A stretch of DNA of 64,000 nucleotides from Burkholderia sp. Ax-1719. GTDB taxonomy: Bacteria > Pseudomonadota > Gammaproteobacteria > Burkholderiales > Burkholderiaceae. Location: assembly GCF_011753055.1 (NCBI RefSeq), contig NZ_VWWJ01000001.1, positions 124,001-188,000 of the forward strand. Direction: 5' to 3'. The notes under the pieces were generated by a model. That model was given only the letters and a program-made list of their open reading frames with translations. It was not told the DNA's origin and did not search any database. Below, in pieces: positions 31,861 through 40,681 of the stretch; position 1 is the first letter of the stretch, and each line of letters begins with the position of its first letter. The translations under genes were made by a program, and so were the position numbers.

Positions 31861-33513
31861 ATGCACGCACGCGACCGGCTCGCGGCCGTGGCTGTCATCG
31901 AACGAATGGCAGAGATTCTGCGCAGCGAATTAGGCGACGACGCGCAAGCGCTCTGGCCGGTGCTCGGCGCGCTGTTGCGCCAGTATCTGAACGACAAGCC
32001 CACCACCATTACGGCGCTCGCCGATCTTTCGGGCCTGCCGCGCACCAGCGCGCGGCGCATCGTATTCGACCTCAAGGCGCGCGGGTTGCTGGTGTTCCGT
32101 GCGGTATCGGAAAGCGGCAGCCGCGAGGTGGTGGTGCCCGCCGCCGCCTTGCTCGACCGCCTCGACCGCATCACGGAACAGACGATCCGGCTCGTAATGG
32201 GCGCCAGCGATAGCGGCGGCCATTCCGTCGACACATTCGATCGTTTCAACGCGGAGCGTTATGCCGAACCACCCGGCATTGCCTGGCCGCGCCCCGCGTC
32301 GCAAGGCTTCGACGGCGCGATCGAACTCACGCTTGTCGCCTACGAAGATCCCGTCTTCGACATCCTCAAGCGCAATCGCGCAGACATCGAACGCTTCGTG
32401 GGACATCGCCTGAAAATCCTCACCTATCCTCAGGATGCCTATTTATCGGCCTTGAACCATGCGTTGAAGACGCCGGCGCACACGCCCATGCTGGTGGCGA
32501 TCCCGTTCCCGTGGCTCGCCGAATTCAGCGCCGATGGCCATTTGCGCGAACTTCAGGATCTGCAGGCCGCCAGCACGCTTTCCGGCGCAGACTTCTACGA
32601 CGCCGTCTGGCAAGCGGGCTGGGTCAACCGGCAGCTCTACGCCATCCCCTTGCAGCCGACAGTGGACTTCCTCTGGTATCGCCAGGATCTGTTCGAGGCG
32701 GAAGGACTCGCGCCGCCCGCCACCTTCGACGACGTGATTCGCTGCGCCGAACGACTGCAACGCCCGAGTCGCGAACGCGCGGGCATCAGCTGGAACGCAG
32801 CGCCGGGACTGCCGCTCGCCGAATCCTTTTTGCAGATTCTCGGCGCGCAAGGCGGCCTGCGTATCGACGACGGCATTCCTCAGGTGGATACGGAACACGG
32901 CAGGCTGGTGGTCGACTATCTGCGTGCGCTGGTGCCGTGGTCGTCGCCGCAATTGCGCGCCTCGCACTGGACGCGCAATGCGCAGCTATTCGGCGCGGGC
33001 AAGGCGGCCATGTGCTACCACTGGTCGAACCGCTTCGGCATGCTCGACAGCCACGCCTTGCTGCAAAAGGGCGGCCGGGTCGGTTTGCAACTGCATCCCA
33101 CCTTCGCGGCGGGCGTGACGCCGCTGTCACCGCTTGGCGGGGCATCACTGGCGATTCCCTCGCGCCTCGCCGACGCAAGCGCACAAACAGCGTGGCGCGC
33201 GATCGAAACGCTCACCTCGCCCGAGTTGATGAAGTATTTCGTGCTCCACGGCGCGGCGGGCAGCGCACTGCATGCGGTAGCGGAAGATCGCTATGTGCGG
33301 CAACGCAACCGCGTGATTGCGGAAATCGACCGGCTCGCGAGGAACCGCCAGATCCGCACCTGCCCATTTCCTGCGATAGCGGGTTACCAGCGCGTGACGC
33401 AACAACTGAGCGATCACCTCACGCCCCTGATCTTCGACGGCGCGACGGACATACGCCGACGGCTCGGCAGGCTGCAAAGTGCGCTCGCGAGAGCGCATGC
33501 GAAGCGCAAATAG
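31861..33513 (+). CDS. HTH / family-1 solute-binding-protein fusion (putative ligand-sensing regulator)
   Basis: A 550-residue protein with no signal peptide. Residues about 1-100 look like a winged helix-turn-helix (TTITALADLSGLPRTSARRIVFDLKARGLLVFR, about 48-80). Residues about 120-540 resemble a family-1 extracellular (MalE-type) solute-binding protein: LTYPQDAYLSALNHALKTPAHTPMLV, LYAIPLQPTVDFLWYRQDLFEAEGLAPPATFDD, AMCYHWSNRFGM, and GGASLAIPS. The binding domain appears to have been kept in the cytoplasm as a sensor. GAAGGAGA precedes the ATG. It should control the divergent sugar operon. Confidence 0.82.
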   Translation: MHARDRLAAVAVIERMAEILRSELGDDAQALWPVLGALLRQYLNDKPTTITALADLSGLPRTSARRIVFDLKARGLLVFRAVSESGSREVVVPAAALLDRLDRITEQTIRLVMGASDSGGHSVDTFDRFNAERYAEPPGIAWPRPASQGFDGAIELTLVAYEDPVFDILKRNRADIERFVGHRLKILTYPQDAYLSALNHALKTPAHTPMLVAIPFPWLAEFSADGHLRELQDLQAASTLSGADFYDAVWQAGWVNRQLYAIPLQPTVDFLWYRQDLFEAEGLAPPATFDDVIRCAERLQRPSRERAGISWNAAPGLPLAESFLQILGAQGGLRIDDGIPQVDTEHGRLVVDYLRALVPWSSPQLRASHWTRNAQLFGAGKAAMCYHWSNRFGMLDSHALLQKGGRVGLQLHPTFAAGVTPLSPLGGASLAIPSRLADASAQTAWRAIETLTSPELMKYFVLHGAAGSALHAVAEDRYVRQRNRVIAEIDRLARNRQIRTCPFPAIAGYQRVTQQLSDHLTPLIFDGATDIRRRLGRLQSALARAHAKRK

Positions 33514-33640
33514 CGGACTGATGCGCTTTCGCCTTTCCACGCGCTTTCAATCATCCGGATTCCCGCTATATGGCGCGTTTTCACAACGCTATGTGCGGCG
33601 CGCGGTTGACGCTGTGCGCACACGCCCCTACCCTTGCGCG

Positions 33641-33830
33641 CTGATGGTTCCCCGGGAGGGGATCAAAAGGGAACGCAGTGAGGCGCATGCGCCGGCAAAT
33701 CTGCGGCTGCCCCCGCAACTGTGAACGGCGAGTTCGTGCCGCATGCGCCACTGGGAACCCGCCTCGGGAACCCGGGAAGGCCGGCATGGACGACGACCCG
33801 CGAGCCAGGAGACCTGCCATCGACCGAGGT
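33641..33830 (+). promoter_or_regulatory. Cobalamin (B12) riboswitch
   Basis: The leader of btuB contains the conserved parts in order: GGTTCCCCGGGAGGGGATCAAAAGGGAACGCAGTGAGG-type P2/P3 entry (33645 onward), GCTGCCCCCGCAACTGTGA (33706-33724, B12 box region), CACTGGGAACCCG, CGGGAAGG, and the closing GCGAGCCAGGAGACCTGCC (33800-33818). Adenosylcobalamin binding represses the downstream outer-membrane receptor. The ATG of btuB is about 95 bases past the end. Limits are approximate. Confidence 0.95.
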
Positions 33831-33924
33831 CCAAGCAGCCGCAACGGGCGGGGTGTCCCGATGCGCAAGCGCCGCCCGTGTGCGGCGGCCCGTTGCAAGG
33901 ACAGCCCGACCTCAGGAACCGTCC

Positions 33925-35871
33925 ATGTCCATCGAACTGCTCAAGGCCGCCGCACGAAGCGGCCTGCGCCGTCGCGCCGCCCACACATCGCTGGCGCTTG
34001 CCGTCTGCGCGCTCGCATCCAGCGCCTGGCAAAGCGCGCGCGCCGACGATACAACGCTGCCCAATATCCTCGTCACCGGCGATACCCAACATCTGCCGCA
34101 ATCGTTCGACGGCCGTTACGCGAGCACGCAGGTGCTCACACGCGCGGATCTCGACCGCCTCTCGCCCGCCGATCCGGGCATCACGCAAGCGCTCGCGACG
34201 CTACCGGGCGTGACGGTTTCGCAAAGCGGCGGGGCCGGTGCGCTGGCCTCGGTGAGCATACGCGGCTCATCGTCGAATCAGGTGGCCGTATTTATCGACG
34301 GCATCCGCATCGGCTCCGCAACCACGGGGGCCGCCGAATGGGCCGACCTGCCGACGTCGGCATTCGATCGCGTCGAAGTGATCTCGGGCCCGGCTGCGGC
34401 CTCCTTCGGGGCGGATGCGATGGGCGGCGTGATCCAGCTCTTCACCCGCCATGCGTCGAACCAGCCGAACCAGACGACGGTGTCGTTCGGCGGCGGCTCC
34501 AACAAGACCTTCGACACGCAAGTTCGCACGTCGGGCACGGTGCCCTCGACAGGTCCGCTCGCGGCGCTGGGCGGCCTCACCTATTCGCTCGGCCTGCACG
34601 AATACAACACCGCGGGGATCGACGCCACGCAGCCTGGCGCCTACGGGCACGAAGATGGCCGCAATCCTTACCATGCGCAGGACGTGGATGCGCGCCTGGG
34701 TTATGCGCGCGGAAACTGGTCGATCTCGACATTCATGCTCTATCACCGCTCCGATCTGTCCTATGACAATCTGGGCGGCGACGATCGCCAACTCGATCAT
34801 CAGTTGACGACGGGTATCGCATTCCACCTCGACATCACGCCGACCACGCAGTTCGATCAATCGGTTGGTTATGCGAATGATCGCCAGTTCCTGTATGCGA
34901 ATGATCCCACGATTGCTACCGATGAAATCGATTCGACGCGCCTGAGCACGTCGACGTCGATCACGCATCAGGAAACGGGGCATTCGCTGTTTGGGCTGCC
35001 GCTTTCCGGTGAGACCAAGCTGGCGTATGACTTCACGCGCGAACAGGCATTTCTGCCCGTGGATATCCCCAGTGGCGTGCCTACGCGCAATGATTCCGCC
35101 TTTTCGCTGCATCAGGCGGCCACGCTTGGCGATGTGACGCTGTTCCTCGCGGGGCGGCACGAAATTGTGCAGGGGCAGGCGGTGAATACCGGCAACGCTG
35201 CGCTTTCGTGGGCGATTACGCCGGTGTATACCGCGCGCGTTTCTTATGGCAATGCGTTCCGGTTGCCGACGTTCGATGATCTCTATTACCCGGGATTTTC
35301 GAATCCGGATTTGCTGCCCGAGCGTAGCGATACGGTTGAGGCGGCGGTCGATGCCAGTACGACGTTTGGTACGTTTACTGCGGCGATCTACGATACGCGT
35401 GTGCATAACCTGATCGCTTATGTTGCGCCCGACTATTCGCCTGTGAATGTGGGACGTGCGCATATTCAAGGTGTTGAGCTTTCGTATAAGGGGTCGATTG
35501 GGAAGACGACGCCGGTTAGCGCTTCGGTGAGCTTTTTGAATCCGCAGGATGTGACGGATCAGACGTGGCTGAATCGGCGGCCGCGTCAGACCGCCAGTTT
35601 GAGTGTTGATCACTCATGGGATGAGCTGCATTTGCATGCGTTGAGTACGGGGGCTTCGCTGCTGTATAACGGCTCGACGTTTGATGATCAGGCTAATCTG
35701 GTTTATCTGCCTTCGTTTTTTACTGTGAGTTTGAGGGCGGCTTATCAGGTGAATTCGCGTCTGGTTTTGTCGGCTTCGGTGGCGAATCTTTTTAATCGGC
35801 AGTATGTGACGGCTTATGGGTATAACTCGTTGGGGCGGACGGTGTTTGGGAAGGTGAGTTATACGTTTTGA
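33925..35871 (+). CDS. btuB: TonB-dependent vitamin B12 receptor BtuB
   Basis: A 648-residue outer-membrane receptor: signal peptide to about residue 41 (SARA-DD), TonB box region (LPNILVTGDT), plug domain (ALATLPGVTVSQSGGAGALASVSIRGSSSNQVAVFIDGI), then a 22-strand barrel ending ...LGRTVFGKVSYTF. The riboswitch confirms cobalamin as ligand. The reading frame is intact, but the codon pattern shifts: in the first 60 codons 30 end in C and 6 in T, while in the last 60 only 1 ends in C and 27 in T (my own counts). The change builds toward repeat R2, which begins 22 bases after the stop. Confidence 0.95.
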   Translation: MSIELLKAAARSGLRRRAAHTSLALAVCALASSAWQSARADDTTLPNILVTGDTQHLPQSFDGRYASTQVLTRADLDRLSPADPGITQALATLPGVTVSQSGGAGALASVSIRGSSSNQVAVFIDGIRIGSATTGAAEWADLPTSAFDRVEVISGPAAASFGADAMGGVIQLFTRHASNQPNQTTVSFGGGSNKTFDTQVRTSGTVPSTGPLAALGGLTYSLGLHEYNTAGIDATQPGAYGHEDGRNPYHAQDVDARLGYARGNWSISTFMLYHRSDLSYDNLGGDDRQLDHQLTTGIAFHLDITPTTQFDQSVGYANDRQFLYANDPTIATDEIDSTRLSTSTSITHQETGHSLFGLPLSGETKLAYDFTREQAFLPVDIPSGVPTRNDSAFSLHQAATLGDVTLFLAGRHEIVQGQAVNTGNAALSWAITPVYTARVSYGNAFRLPTFDDLYYPGFSNPDLLPERSDTVEAAVDASTTFGTFTAAIYDTRVHNLIAYVAPDYSPVNVGRAHIQGVELSYKGSIGKTTPVSASVSFLNPQDVTDQTWLNRRPRQTASLSVDHSWDELHLHALSTGASLLYNGSTFDDQANLVYLPSFFTVSLRAAYQVNSRLVLSASVANLFNRQYVTAYGYNSLGRTVFGKVSYTF

Positions 35872-35893
35872 GGGTTTGGTGTTTTTGGTTTGG

Positions 35894-36406
35894 GGCGTTT
35901 CCTTGTTTTCTTGTCGGTCTATTAGCGTTGCCCCTGTGCGGGGCGGCACCCCCTTTTCTTTGCCGCGGCAAAGAAAAGGGGGGAAAAGAAAGCCGCTCAC
36001 ACCGCCAGTGCTTCGCCGTACACCTACAGCCTATAAAACAAAGTGGCGCCCGGGCAGCGCCCGCATCACTGACCTGATAACAGAGTGGTGACGCCCGCAC
36101 ATCCGGGGGCGCAAGCGCCCCGTGGGGCATAACGCAAACCGAAGGTTTGCGCTTTCCCTCGCAGACCCAACCGTTGCAAGCGCAGCGAGCAACGGGATGT
36201 ATGAGTCCTTTGTCACTTCGTTTTACCGCGCGTGGTGCGAACAATGTCCAGTTACCACTCTGTTGGTGGGCTAGTGGTGGACGGCGTCAGATTAGCGGTG
36301 TGAGCGGCTTTCTTTTGCCTACTTTTCTTTGCCGCGGCAAAGAAAAGTAGGTGCCGCCCCGCACAGGGGCAACGCTAGCAAACCGACACCAACTCAAGAA
36401 AACACC
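35894..36406 (-). repeat. Nested inverted-repeat element, copy R2 (~513 bp), opposite orientation to R1
   Basis: Homologous to R1 over its whole length when reverse-complemented. Its terminal inverted repeats (about 35894-36007 and 36293-36406) each contain a perfect 34-base palindrome centred on CCGCGG, at 35949-35982 and 36318-36351. The 8-bp core hairpin is at 36133-36151. The outward ends carry TCGGT before the shared AGCGTTGCCCC. It separates btuB from the peroxiredoxin gene. No gene is credible inside; short frames here run through palindromes. Confidence 0.85.
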
Positions 36407-36498
36407 CCCAAAAAACAACCAGATTTAAAAGTGCCAGACTCACAAAAACCACAGTTCTGCACCATACTCTAGAGACGCTTCCCACCGAGGACCCCACC

Positions 36499-37155
36499 AT
36501 GTCACTCCGCATCAACGACACCGCCCCGAACTTCAAGGCGCACACGACGCAGGGCACGATCGACTTCCACGACTGGATCGGCGACCAATGGGCCATCCTG
36601 TTCTCGCACCCCAAAGACTTCACCCCCGTCTGCACCACAGAACTCGGCTACATGGCGAAGATCGAGCCTGAGTTCACGCGCCGCAACGCCAAACTGATCG
36701 GCCTGTCCGTCGACCCTGTCGAAGACCACGCAAAATGGGCCGCCGATATCGAAGAAACCCAGGGCGCAGCCGTCAAATATCCGATGATCGGCGACACCGA
36801 CCTCGCCGTCGCCAAGCTCTACAACATGCTGCCCGCCGATGCCGGCGAGTCCAGCGAAGGACGCACCGCCGCAACCAACGCCACGGTCCGCTCCGTGTTC
36901 ATCATCGGCCCCGACAAAAAGATCAAGCTGATGCTCACCTACCCGATGACCACCGGGCGCAATTTCGATGAAATCCTGCGCGTGCTCGATTCGATGCAAT
37001 TGACGGCGCAATACAAGGTCGCCACACCGGTCAACTGGAAACAAGGCGACGACGTCATCATCACGCCCGCCGTGAGCAACGAGGAAGCCGAAAAGTCCTT
37101 CCCCGGCTTCAAGACCATCAAGCCTTATCTGCGCACGACACGTCAGCCAGGCTGA
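36499..37155 (+). CDS. 1-Cys peroxiredoxin (Prx6/LsfA type)
   Basis: A 218-residue peroxiredoxin: the active-site motif DFTPVCTTELG places the peroxidatic cysteine at C45, and the length with the C-terminal extension (PVNWKQGDDVIITPAVSNEEAEKSFPGF…KPYLR) is that of the Prx6 subgroup, which lacks a classical resolving cysteine. It reduces hydrogen and organic peroxides in the cytoplasm. Codon usage is skewed: among the first 60 codons 36 end in C and only 1 in T, the mirror image of the end of btuB across R2. The next gene (sulfide oxidation) starts 45 bases on. Confidence 0.95.
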   Translation: MSLRINDTAPNFKAHTTQGTIDFHDWIGDQWAILFSHPKDFTPVCTTELGYMAKIEPEFTRRNAKLIGLSVDPVEDHAKWAADIEETQGAAVKYPMIGDTDLAVAKLYNMLPADAGESSEGRTAATNATVRSVFIIGPDKKIKLMLTYPMTTGRNFDEILRVLDSMQLTAQYKVATPVNWKQGDDVIITPAVSNEEAEKSFPGFKTIKPYLRTTRQPG

Positions 37156-37200
37156 CGTCGCATTGGCGCACCCCGACGCCTGAACGACGCAGAGGCCGCG

Positions 37201-38274
37201 ATGATTTGTCGCCAGCTGTTCGACCCGGTTTCGTCGACGTACACCTATCTGCTCGGCGACGCCGCCAGCGGCGAGGCGCTCCTCATCGATCCGGTCTACG
37301 AGCAGGTGCCGCGCGACCTCTCGCTCGTACAGGAATTGGGACTCAAGCTGGTCGCGACACTCGACACTCATGTCCACGCCGATCACGTCACCGGCGCCTG
37401 GCGGCTGCGCGAGCGCAGCGGTAGCGAAATCGCGCTCGCCGCCGTCGTGGGCGCTGAAGGCGTCAGTCGTGCGTTGCAACACGGCGATCGTGTGACGTTC
37501 GGCAAGCGTCATCTGGAGGTGCGCGCGACGCCGGGTCATACCAGCGGCTGCCTCACCTACGTGCTGGACGATCGCAGCATGGCCTTCACGGGCGACAGTC
37601 TGCTGATACGCGGCTGCGGTCGCACGGATTTTCAGGGCGGCAGTCCGGAGCAGTTGTTTGCCTCGGTGCGTGAGCAGATCCTCACGTTGCCCGACGATTG
37701 TCTGCTTTATCCGGCGCACGATTATCGCGGCATCACGGTCACGAGCGTGGCCGAAGAGCGGCGCTTCAATCCCCGTCTGGGCGGCGATGTCGATATCGGC
37801 GATTTCGCGGGTTATATGAACAATCTGAATCTGCCGCATCCCAAACTGATGGCGGTGGCGGTGCCCGCGAATCTGCGCTGCGGCAAGCCCGAAGGCGACG
37901 CACCCGTGCACGAGACGCCTGAATGGGCGCCGCTTACGCTGCGCTTTAGCGGCGTCTGGGAAATCGAGCCGATGGCGCTGCTGGAGCACGGACACGAATG
38001 GCAGGTCGTCGATGTGCGCGAGGCGGCGGAGTTCATCGATTGTCTCGGGCATCTACCCGATGCGAAGCTCGTGCCGCTTTCGCAACTGATGGGACGCATC
38101 GATGAACTCGACCGCGAGCGGCCCGTTGTGGCGGTGTGCCGTTCGGGCGTGAGGTCGGCGCAGGCGAGCGTGCTGCTTGGCAAGGCCGGATTTGCGCAGG
38201 TGGCGAATCTTGCGGGCGGGATGCTGCGGTGGCGGGCAGAGGGGTTGCCGGTGGCCGCGGGTGGTGGCGCGTAG
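37201..38274 (+). CDS. Persulfide dioxygenase-rhodanese fusion (ETHE1-like)
   Basis: A 357-residue two-domain enzyme. Residues 1-230 are a metallo-beta-lactamase-fold persulfide dioxygenase with THVHADH (56-62) and H113, D132 and H173 as iron or fold ligands. Residues about 260-350 are a rhodanese domain with catalytic C313 in VCRSGVRSA. It should oxidise glutathione persulfide to sulfite and transfer sulfane sulfur, detoxifying sulfide. A fusion of this type from Burkholderia phytofirmans is known. Probably co-transcribed with the peroxiredoxin. Confidence 0.93.
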   Translation: MICRQLFDPVSSTYTYLLGDAASGEALLIDPVYEQVPRDLSLVQELGLKLVATLDTHVHADHVTGAWRLRERSGSEIALAAVVGAEGVSRALQHGDRVTFGKRHLEVRATPGHTSGCLTYVLDDRSMAFTGDSLLIRGCGRTDFQGGSPEQLFASVREQILTLPDDCLLYPAHDYRGITVTSVAEERRFNPRLGGDVDIGDFAGYMNNLNLPHPKLMAVAVPANLRCGKPEGDAPVHETPEWAPLTLRFSGVWEIEPMALLEHGHEWQVVDVREAAEFIDCLGHLPDAKLVPLSQLMGRIDELDRERPVVAVCRSGVRSAQASVLLGKAGFAQVANLAGGMLRWRAEGLPVAAGGGA

Positions 38275-38321
38275 CGTCGCCGCCTGGTTTGCGAGTGCGG
38301 CGACGCTGGCTTATGGCGAGG

Positions 38322-39674
38322 TTATTCGTCGTTACGACGTTCGTCTAGCCAGGGGCGAATATTGACGCGGCCGTCGACAAGACCAAGTGCGTCCTTGTTG
38401 AGGGTCCAATGCGCGCCATTGCCTGGGGCGTCGTAGCAGCGCACGAGCACGTTGAGATCCTGCAGGATCGCCGCGAGCTTGCTGGTATTCGGTGCATTGT
38501 TGCCACCGGCATCCACATACGCCACACCCAGTCCCATCTGCTCGATGCCAGCCGGAACGTTGACCGCATTGTTCGCGAGCGGAAATGGATCTGCCCCAAA
38601 ATGGACGTAAAGCCTGGTTAGCGTCCGATTGATAAGGTCGTCGTTAAATCGCAGGGGCCCATTGGTCGCAATCCCGCGATCGTCGATCCGGTACTGGAAG
38701 GGATTACCGTGTTTCGGTGTATAGCATTCGGTCCAAGCACCATCATCGCCATCCTGCGGGTTCGGAGCAGGCAGCGCAGCGTTATTCGCACCGCTGCCGT
38801 CCCCCGACTCTTTGCGACCGAGGTCATAGCCAATCATAAACAACGCTGCCTCAAGCGCGCGTAGCCTGTCGGCTTTGGCTTCGATCTTTGCGAAACCGCT
38901 ATTTCCGCCATCCAGCTTCTCGACGATTGCGGCAAGCACCCAACTCGCGAATAGATTCCATTTCGCGTGCTGTGCACCCGATCTGAGTCTCAAGAAGTCG
39001 AAATTGTTCACGCGCGGATCGCGCATGGGTGGATTGTCTGCATTCGGCGCGGCGTTTGGCGGCGCCCAGGGGAATTGCAATCCAGCGGGCACGGCTTCAA
39101 GGCCGGCCTCGCGGCAGAATCTCACGACTGCCAGACCAAGCGCAGCGGCTACACGCGAGTCGTAAATCACAAACCGTTTGCAGGCAAGCGAATACACCTT
39201 GCTCATGCCCGAGGTAAACCGCAAATCCGCAGCCATCAGTCCCGGATACGCACTATCGTTGGCGTCGAGTGCGTCCCGTATTGCGGCGATCAACGCGGCA
39301 AGACCCAATTTATTGGCCGTGAGCCAGGTCAAGTTGCCCGGCCCCACGCCTCCCCAGATCACAATCGCACAAGCGGCCGCGCAAACGCGATTATCATCGC
39401 CCGCTGCCAGCGCGCTGATCAATTCCGCGCGCAGCGCGGCAAGCGCCGCAGCATTCGATTCGAACGTATCGCCTCGCGGCACGCCAAGCGACGGGACACC
39501 GCTATGGCGCCACTGGTATTTTTCGTATGCGTTAAAGATGCTCGTACACGTCCATCGCTGACCTGTCCTTCGCATCGTATAACCATGCGCAAACGTTTCA
39601 TCATCCAGTTTCGCGCTCATCCACTCGATAAACTGCGCAACGAATTTATCTTTAACGTAATCGTCTTTTGTCAT
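38322..39674 (-). CDS. Protein of unknown function beside a sirtuin/WYL pair
   Basis: A 450-residue, apparently cytoplasmic protein; no signal peptide or membrane segment. The N-terminal third has ARGTGQRW-like and WRHSGVPSLGVPRGDTF segments and a Trp/Gly-rich AIVIWGGVGPGNLTWLTANKLGL; the middle has AKWNLFASWVLAAIVEKLD; a Asn/Pro/Gly-rich linker follows at about 300-320. I recognise no domain. Base composition is slightly lower in GC than the neighbours. It is divergent from the sirtuin gene, with a long inverted repeat between them, so the three genes may form one regulated unit. Confidence 0.7.
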   Translation of the reverse strand: MTKDDYVKDKFVAQFIEWMSAKLDDETFAHGYTMRRTGQRWTCTSIFNAYEKYQWRHSGVPSLGVPRGDTFESNAAALAALRAELISALAAGDDNRVCAAACAIVIWGGVGPGNLTWLTANKLGLAALIAAIRDALDANDSAYPGLMAADLRFTSGMSKVYSLACKRFVIYDSRVAAALGLAVVRFCREAGLEAVPAGLQFPWAPPNAAPNADNPPMRDPRVNNFDFLRLRSGAQHAKWNLFASWVLAAIVEKLDGGNSGFAKIEAKADRLRALEAALFMIGYDLGRKESGDGSGANNAALPAPNPQDGDDGAWTECYTPKHGNPFQYRIDDRGIATNGPLRFNDDLINRTLTRLYVHFGADPFPLANNAVNVPAGIEQMGLGVAYVDAGGNNAPNTSKLAAILQDLNVLVRCYDAPGNGAHWTLNKDALGLVDGRVNIRPWLDERRNDE

Positions 39675-39764
39675 CGCCTCGGCCCCGGAGCTTTATTCAC
39701 GGTGTTATTCATTGCGTCGCGCATCCAATTCCGTCACGCACGACGGCAAGCATTATTCCACTCA

Positions 39765-39833
39765 ATTCGGCCAAACGCTGTCCCAATCCGCCAGGCGTTA
39801 CTCAAACCGCATTGGGACATCGTTTGGCCGAAT
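39765..39833. promoter_or_regulatory. 23-bp inverted repeat, putative WYL-regulator operator
   Basis: The arms at 39765-39787 and 39811-39833 are complementary at 22 of 23 positions, with core ATTCGGCCAAACG on the left, around a 23-base spacer. It lies in the divergent gap, 45 bases before the sirtuin start and 91 bases before the other gene. Long symmetrical sites of this kind suit a dimeric regulator such as the adjacent WYL protein; a structural hairpin is the alternative. Confidence 0.6.
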
Positions 39834-39877
39834 CAAGGTGGATGCTTGCGCCATTCCGAATCGACCGAGGAAATGGA

Positions 39878-40681
39878 ATGGATACGAAAGCAATTCAGAA
39901 AGCCGCCCAGTTGATCTACCAGGCCGATGCCCTAATCATCGCCGCGGGCGCAGGCATGAGCGTGGATTCCGGGTTGCCCGACTTTCGCGGCTCGCACGGC
40001 CTGTGGACCACGCTTTTGCCCGCGGGCATGCACGAGCGCGATCTGCACGCATGGACGCAAGGCCGCTGCTTCGAGGCCGATCCCACGCAAGCGTGGCGCT
40101 TCTACGGCGAAGCCCTGCGCGTCTGCGAAAAGGCCGTTCCGCACGCCGGTCACGGGTTGCTGCTCGACTGGGCCCAGAGCAAGCCTCACGGCGCCTTCGT
40201 CTATACGAGCAATGTCGACGGGCATTTTGAAGCAGCGGGCTTCGCGCCCGAACGGATCGTCGAATGCCATGGCTCGATCCGCCATTTCCAGTGCGCGCGG
40301 CCCTGCTCGCCCGATATCTGGCCGGCCACGCCCATCTCGGCCACGCCGTGGCTTCCGCGCTGCCGTCGTTGCGGCGCGCTGGCCCGGCCGAATTTTCTGC
40401 TGTTTTCCGACCCGGCATGGGTCGTGGCGCGCACCAACGCGCAACGGTTGCGCATGGAGATGTGGCGCGCCGGACCCCGCAAGCCGGTCGTGATCGAGAT
40501 TGGTGCGGGACTGGCGCTGCCCGGCGTGCGCATGTTTGCGCAAAGCCTGCGTCTGCCGCTTGTTCGCGTCAACACCGATGCCGCCGACATCCACGGTGCA
40601 GCCACCGTCGCGCTTCATGGCCGTGCGCTCGACGTGCTTCACGACATCGACCATGAACTCGCGAGGGTCCACACGCAATGA
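39878..40681 (+). CDS. Sir2-family NAD-dependent protein deacylase (sirtuin)
   Basis: A 267-residue sirtuin. NAD-binding GAGMSVDSGLPDFRG is at 24-38, TSNVDGHF at 110-117, the catalytic histidine is H131 (ECHGS), and C139, C143, C162 and C165 form a zinc site (QCARPC…RCRRC). It should remove acyl groups from lysines using NAD+, or act on NAD+ in another way. The ATG at 39878 follows GAGGAAATGG. The stop overlaps the WYL gene's ATG (ATGA), so the two are coupled. In-frame codons before 39878 read through the inverted repeat and are unlikely to be translated. Confidence 0.9.
   Translation: MDTKAIQKAAQLIYQADALIIAAGAGMSVDSGLPDFRGSHGLWTTLLPAGMHERDLHAWTQGRCFEADPTQAWRFYGEALRVCEKAVPHAGHGLLLDWAQSKPHGAFVYTSNVDGHFEAAGFAPERIVECHGSIRHFQCARPCSPDIWPATPISATPWLPRCRRCGALARPNFLLFSDPAWVVARTNAQRLRMEMWRAGPRKPVVIEIGAGLALPGVRMFAQSLRLPLVRVNTDAADIHGAATVALHGRALDVLHDIDHELARVHTQ

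Noticed and set aside
21039..36406. R1 and R2 as ends of a 15-kb composite transposon
   Set aside because: They are in inverted orientation and both next to normal genes, but no transposase is present and the intervening genes form several independent units of ordinary composition. I see no evidence that the segment moved as a block.
36502..38052. 516-codon minus-strand frame opposite the peroxiredoxin and persulfide dioxygenase genes
   Set aside because: Antisense shadow of two well-recognised proteins.
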